Source of the DNA: Myxococcales bacterium | Lineage (GTDB): Bacteria; Myxococcota_A; Polyangia; Polyangiales; Polyangiaceae | Reading direction: 5' to 3' | Length of the DNA: 32,859 bases | NCBI GenBank assembly: GCA_012514535.1 | Contig: JAAZAA010000375.1 | Coordinates: 1-32,859 of the forward strand | Part shown: one piece after another, positions 31,586 to 32,859 of the stretch | How the letters are laid out: the number at the start of each line of letters is the position of its first letter | Position numbering within the stretch: position 1 is the stretch's first letter | Notes under the pieces: model-generated | Seen by the model: the letters and a program-made list of their open reading frames with translations, nothing else | Told to the model about the DNA's origin: nothing | Databases searched by the model: none | Program-made: the position numbers and the translations under genes

Positions 31586-32752
31586 TCACCTGGGAGAGGC
31601 GCGATCCAGGCCGAACCAAGCTCCGATGCAGCCGAGCGCGAACCCCACGGGCGCCACGCTGGCCGCGACCACGAGCGCCATGGGCTCGGTGATGCTGAAC
31701 ATGCCGAGGGTGACCAGGATGGCCGCGCCCGTGGACCAGGCGGGCTCGATCACGCTGCGTGCCCCGCTCGCGCGCGCGACCAGGTACCCTGATACGGGGA
31801 ACGCCGCCAGCAGGGCGGAGCCGAGCAAGGCGAGGGGCACGCTGGCGACCAGCTCCGACTCGTCCACCTGAGCGAAGTCCACCCCGTAGCGGTGCCCGAT
31901 CCACACCGCGGCGGCGAGGAAGGCGAGGGTGACCCCGAGGGTCACGAGAGCCCCCACGAGGATCCAATGCACCATCAGCGGCTGCCCCGTGCCGCGCATG
32001 GCTTCGCGCACGGTGCGGACCGAAGGCGGCTCGAACACCCCGCCAGGAACGGAGCCCGGCGCGCTCGGCTCATGACGCAGCATCATCCATGTCCCCACGA
32101 CCATGAGCAGGAGCACCGGGACGACGACCACGAGCAGCGCCGGCCCGCGCCCGAAGACCACGTGATCGTACCCGCCGTGGATCAGGGCCACGCCGAGCCA
32201 CAACCTCGGCAGGGATCCCTGGCGCCCCCGCCCCAACGCGTAACCCCACAGAGATGCGAAGAACAGGTGCGCCGGCAGCGCGATGGTCGAGCGCAGCACG
32301 TCGAGCCAGTCTCGCAAGCCCGCCACGAAGTACGCCGACAACACCTCGCAGGCAGCGAAGCCGCTGGCTGCGGCGACCGCGTGCAGCACACCGACGCGAC
32401 CGCTCGTGAGCCGGCGCCGCAAGAACGACGGCCACACGACCGCGATCTTCAACGCCTCTTCGAGGGGGCCGACCACCAGCAGCATGATCAACGCCGCGCC
32501 GACGGGGCTCGCCAGAGAGCCCCGCAGCGGCACGCCGGTCCAGGCCACCAGGCGCGCCTCGAGCACCGCGGCGACCACCGCCGCCAGCCCCCCGAACCCG
32601 CAGGTGAGCAGGACGACGCGCCCGGAGACGTGGCGCGTCTCGGCGATCCGCCGAAACAACCACCAGGTCAGCAGCAACGGGATCGCGGCGCTCGAACAGG
32701 CGATGGTGGCGCGCAACCAATCCACGGCGCCCGGTCCTTGTATCACCAGCAC
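31586..32752 (-). CDS. PrsW-family intramembrane protease
   Basis: 388 residues, about ten membrane helices. PrsW proteases cleave membrane-bound anti-sigma factors in Bacillus; relatives belong to the CAAX-protease-like clan. The active-site features are all present: GPLEEALK (E98, E99, K102), GFAACEV (E136), LPAHLFFASLWGYALG (H162) and LIHGGYDHVVF (H192, D196). About 160 further residues with four helices follow, joined by a soluble Pro-rich loop (about 230-250), an extension beyond the PrsW core. The start is a GTG at 32752; the ATG at 32754 is in another frame and stops at once. No sigma or anti-sigma gene is in the window. Confidence 0.85.
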   Translation of the reverse strand: MLVIQGPGAVDWLRATIACSSAAIPLLLTWWLFRRIAETRHVSGRVVLLTCGFGGLAAVVAAVLEARLVAWTGVPLRGSLASPVGAALIMLLVVGPLEEALKIAVVWPSFLRRRLTSGRVGVLHAVAAASGFAACEVLSAYFVAGLRDWLDVLRSTIALPAHLFFASLWGYALGRGRQGSLPRLWLGVALIHGGYDHVVFGRGPALLVVVVPVLLLMVVGTWMMLRHEPSAPGSVPGGVFEPPSVRTVREAMRGTGQPLMVHWILVGALVTLGVTLAFLAAAVWIGHRYGVDFAQVDESELVASVPLALLGSALLAAFPVSGYLVARASGARSVIEPAWSTGAAILVTLGMFSITEPMALVVAASVAPVGFALGCIGAWFGLDRASPR

Positions 32753-32859
32753 ATGCCGCTCAGACCCGGGCTAGGGTCCCACGGCACGCAGTTTCGGGAG
32801 AGGGTCGCCGTGAGGTCCTTGGGGTCTGATCCCCGGTTCTGAGATAGGCGCCCTCGACC
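32753..32859. other. Right-edge segment, nothing identified
   Basis: No open frame of use. GGGG (32821-32824) can pair with CCCC (32831-32834), a weak hairpin. This may be upstream DNA of a gene beyond the window. Confidence 0.3.

Overview
The window is very G+C-rich (roughly 70% by eye) and densely packed with ordinary bacterial genes on both strands. GTG starts are frequent, and so are 4-base stop/start overlaps. Several genes are typical of Myxococcota (the former deltaproteobacteria, Polyangia or Sandaracinaceae-like): a Kazal-domain lipoprotein, a DUF4398 lipoprotein paired with an OmpA-family lipoprotein, proline/alanine-rich outer-membrane barrels, a fused TreS-maltokinase and a REC-GGDEF protein. 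This assignment is inference from gene content. I see no rRNA, tRNA, CRISPR array, transposase, phage gene or plasmid gene. It reads as chromosomal core and accessory DNA.

Layout. 1-5.5 kb: the start of a probable methyltransferase leaving the window, a short HTTM/DoxX-like membrane protein, a CcmH-like protein, glutathione reductase (gor) coupled to a small membrane protein, a small-type transaldolase, ybeY, a 586-base non-coding gap and an HU-like protein with a good terminator. 5.6-12.8 kb: an outer-membrane protein, an RlmI-like methyltransferase overlapping a HAD phosphatase, the large TreS-maltokinase fusion and a glutaredoxin. 12.8-16.3 kb: the OmpA/DUF4398 lipoprotein pair and an Uup-like ABC-F ATPase. 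16.4-19.6 kb: a 1073-residue protein with the full layout of plant methionine S-methyltransferase. 19.7-22.2 kb: a DUF2490 outer-membrane protein, an OsmC-family protein, a Kazal lipoprotein and a small unknown protein. 22.4-27.7 kb: a tight same-strand run of argD, argF, a degenerate P-type-ATPase-like protein and a Fur-family regulator. 27.7-32.8 kb: a family 2 glycosyltransferase, a lactonase-type beta-propeller, 5-formyltetrahydrofolate cyclo-ligase, a REC-GGDEF diguanylate cyclase and a PrsW-family protease.

Two proteins stand out. The first is the plant-type methionine S-methyltransferase. Its C-terminal aminotransferase-like domain keeps the full PLP lysine motif (SKELAAGGLRFG), whereas the plant enzymes, as I remember them, have lost that lysine. 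The second is the P1B-ATPase-like protein downstream of argF. It keeps the fold and an N-terminal Cys/His metal-binding knuckle, but every catalytic motif is lost (actuator TGE, membrane CPC, phosphorylation DKTGT, hinge GDGxND). It looks like a pseudo-pump, and it lies next to a Fur-family regulator.

A third theme is DNA structure. Many intergenic gaps hold their own short tandem repeat with a 12-15 base unit, and the unit sequence differs from gap to gap. Two protein linkers carry 15-base repeats of the same kind. A 40-base near-copy of the end of the HAD gene lies just after its stop codon.
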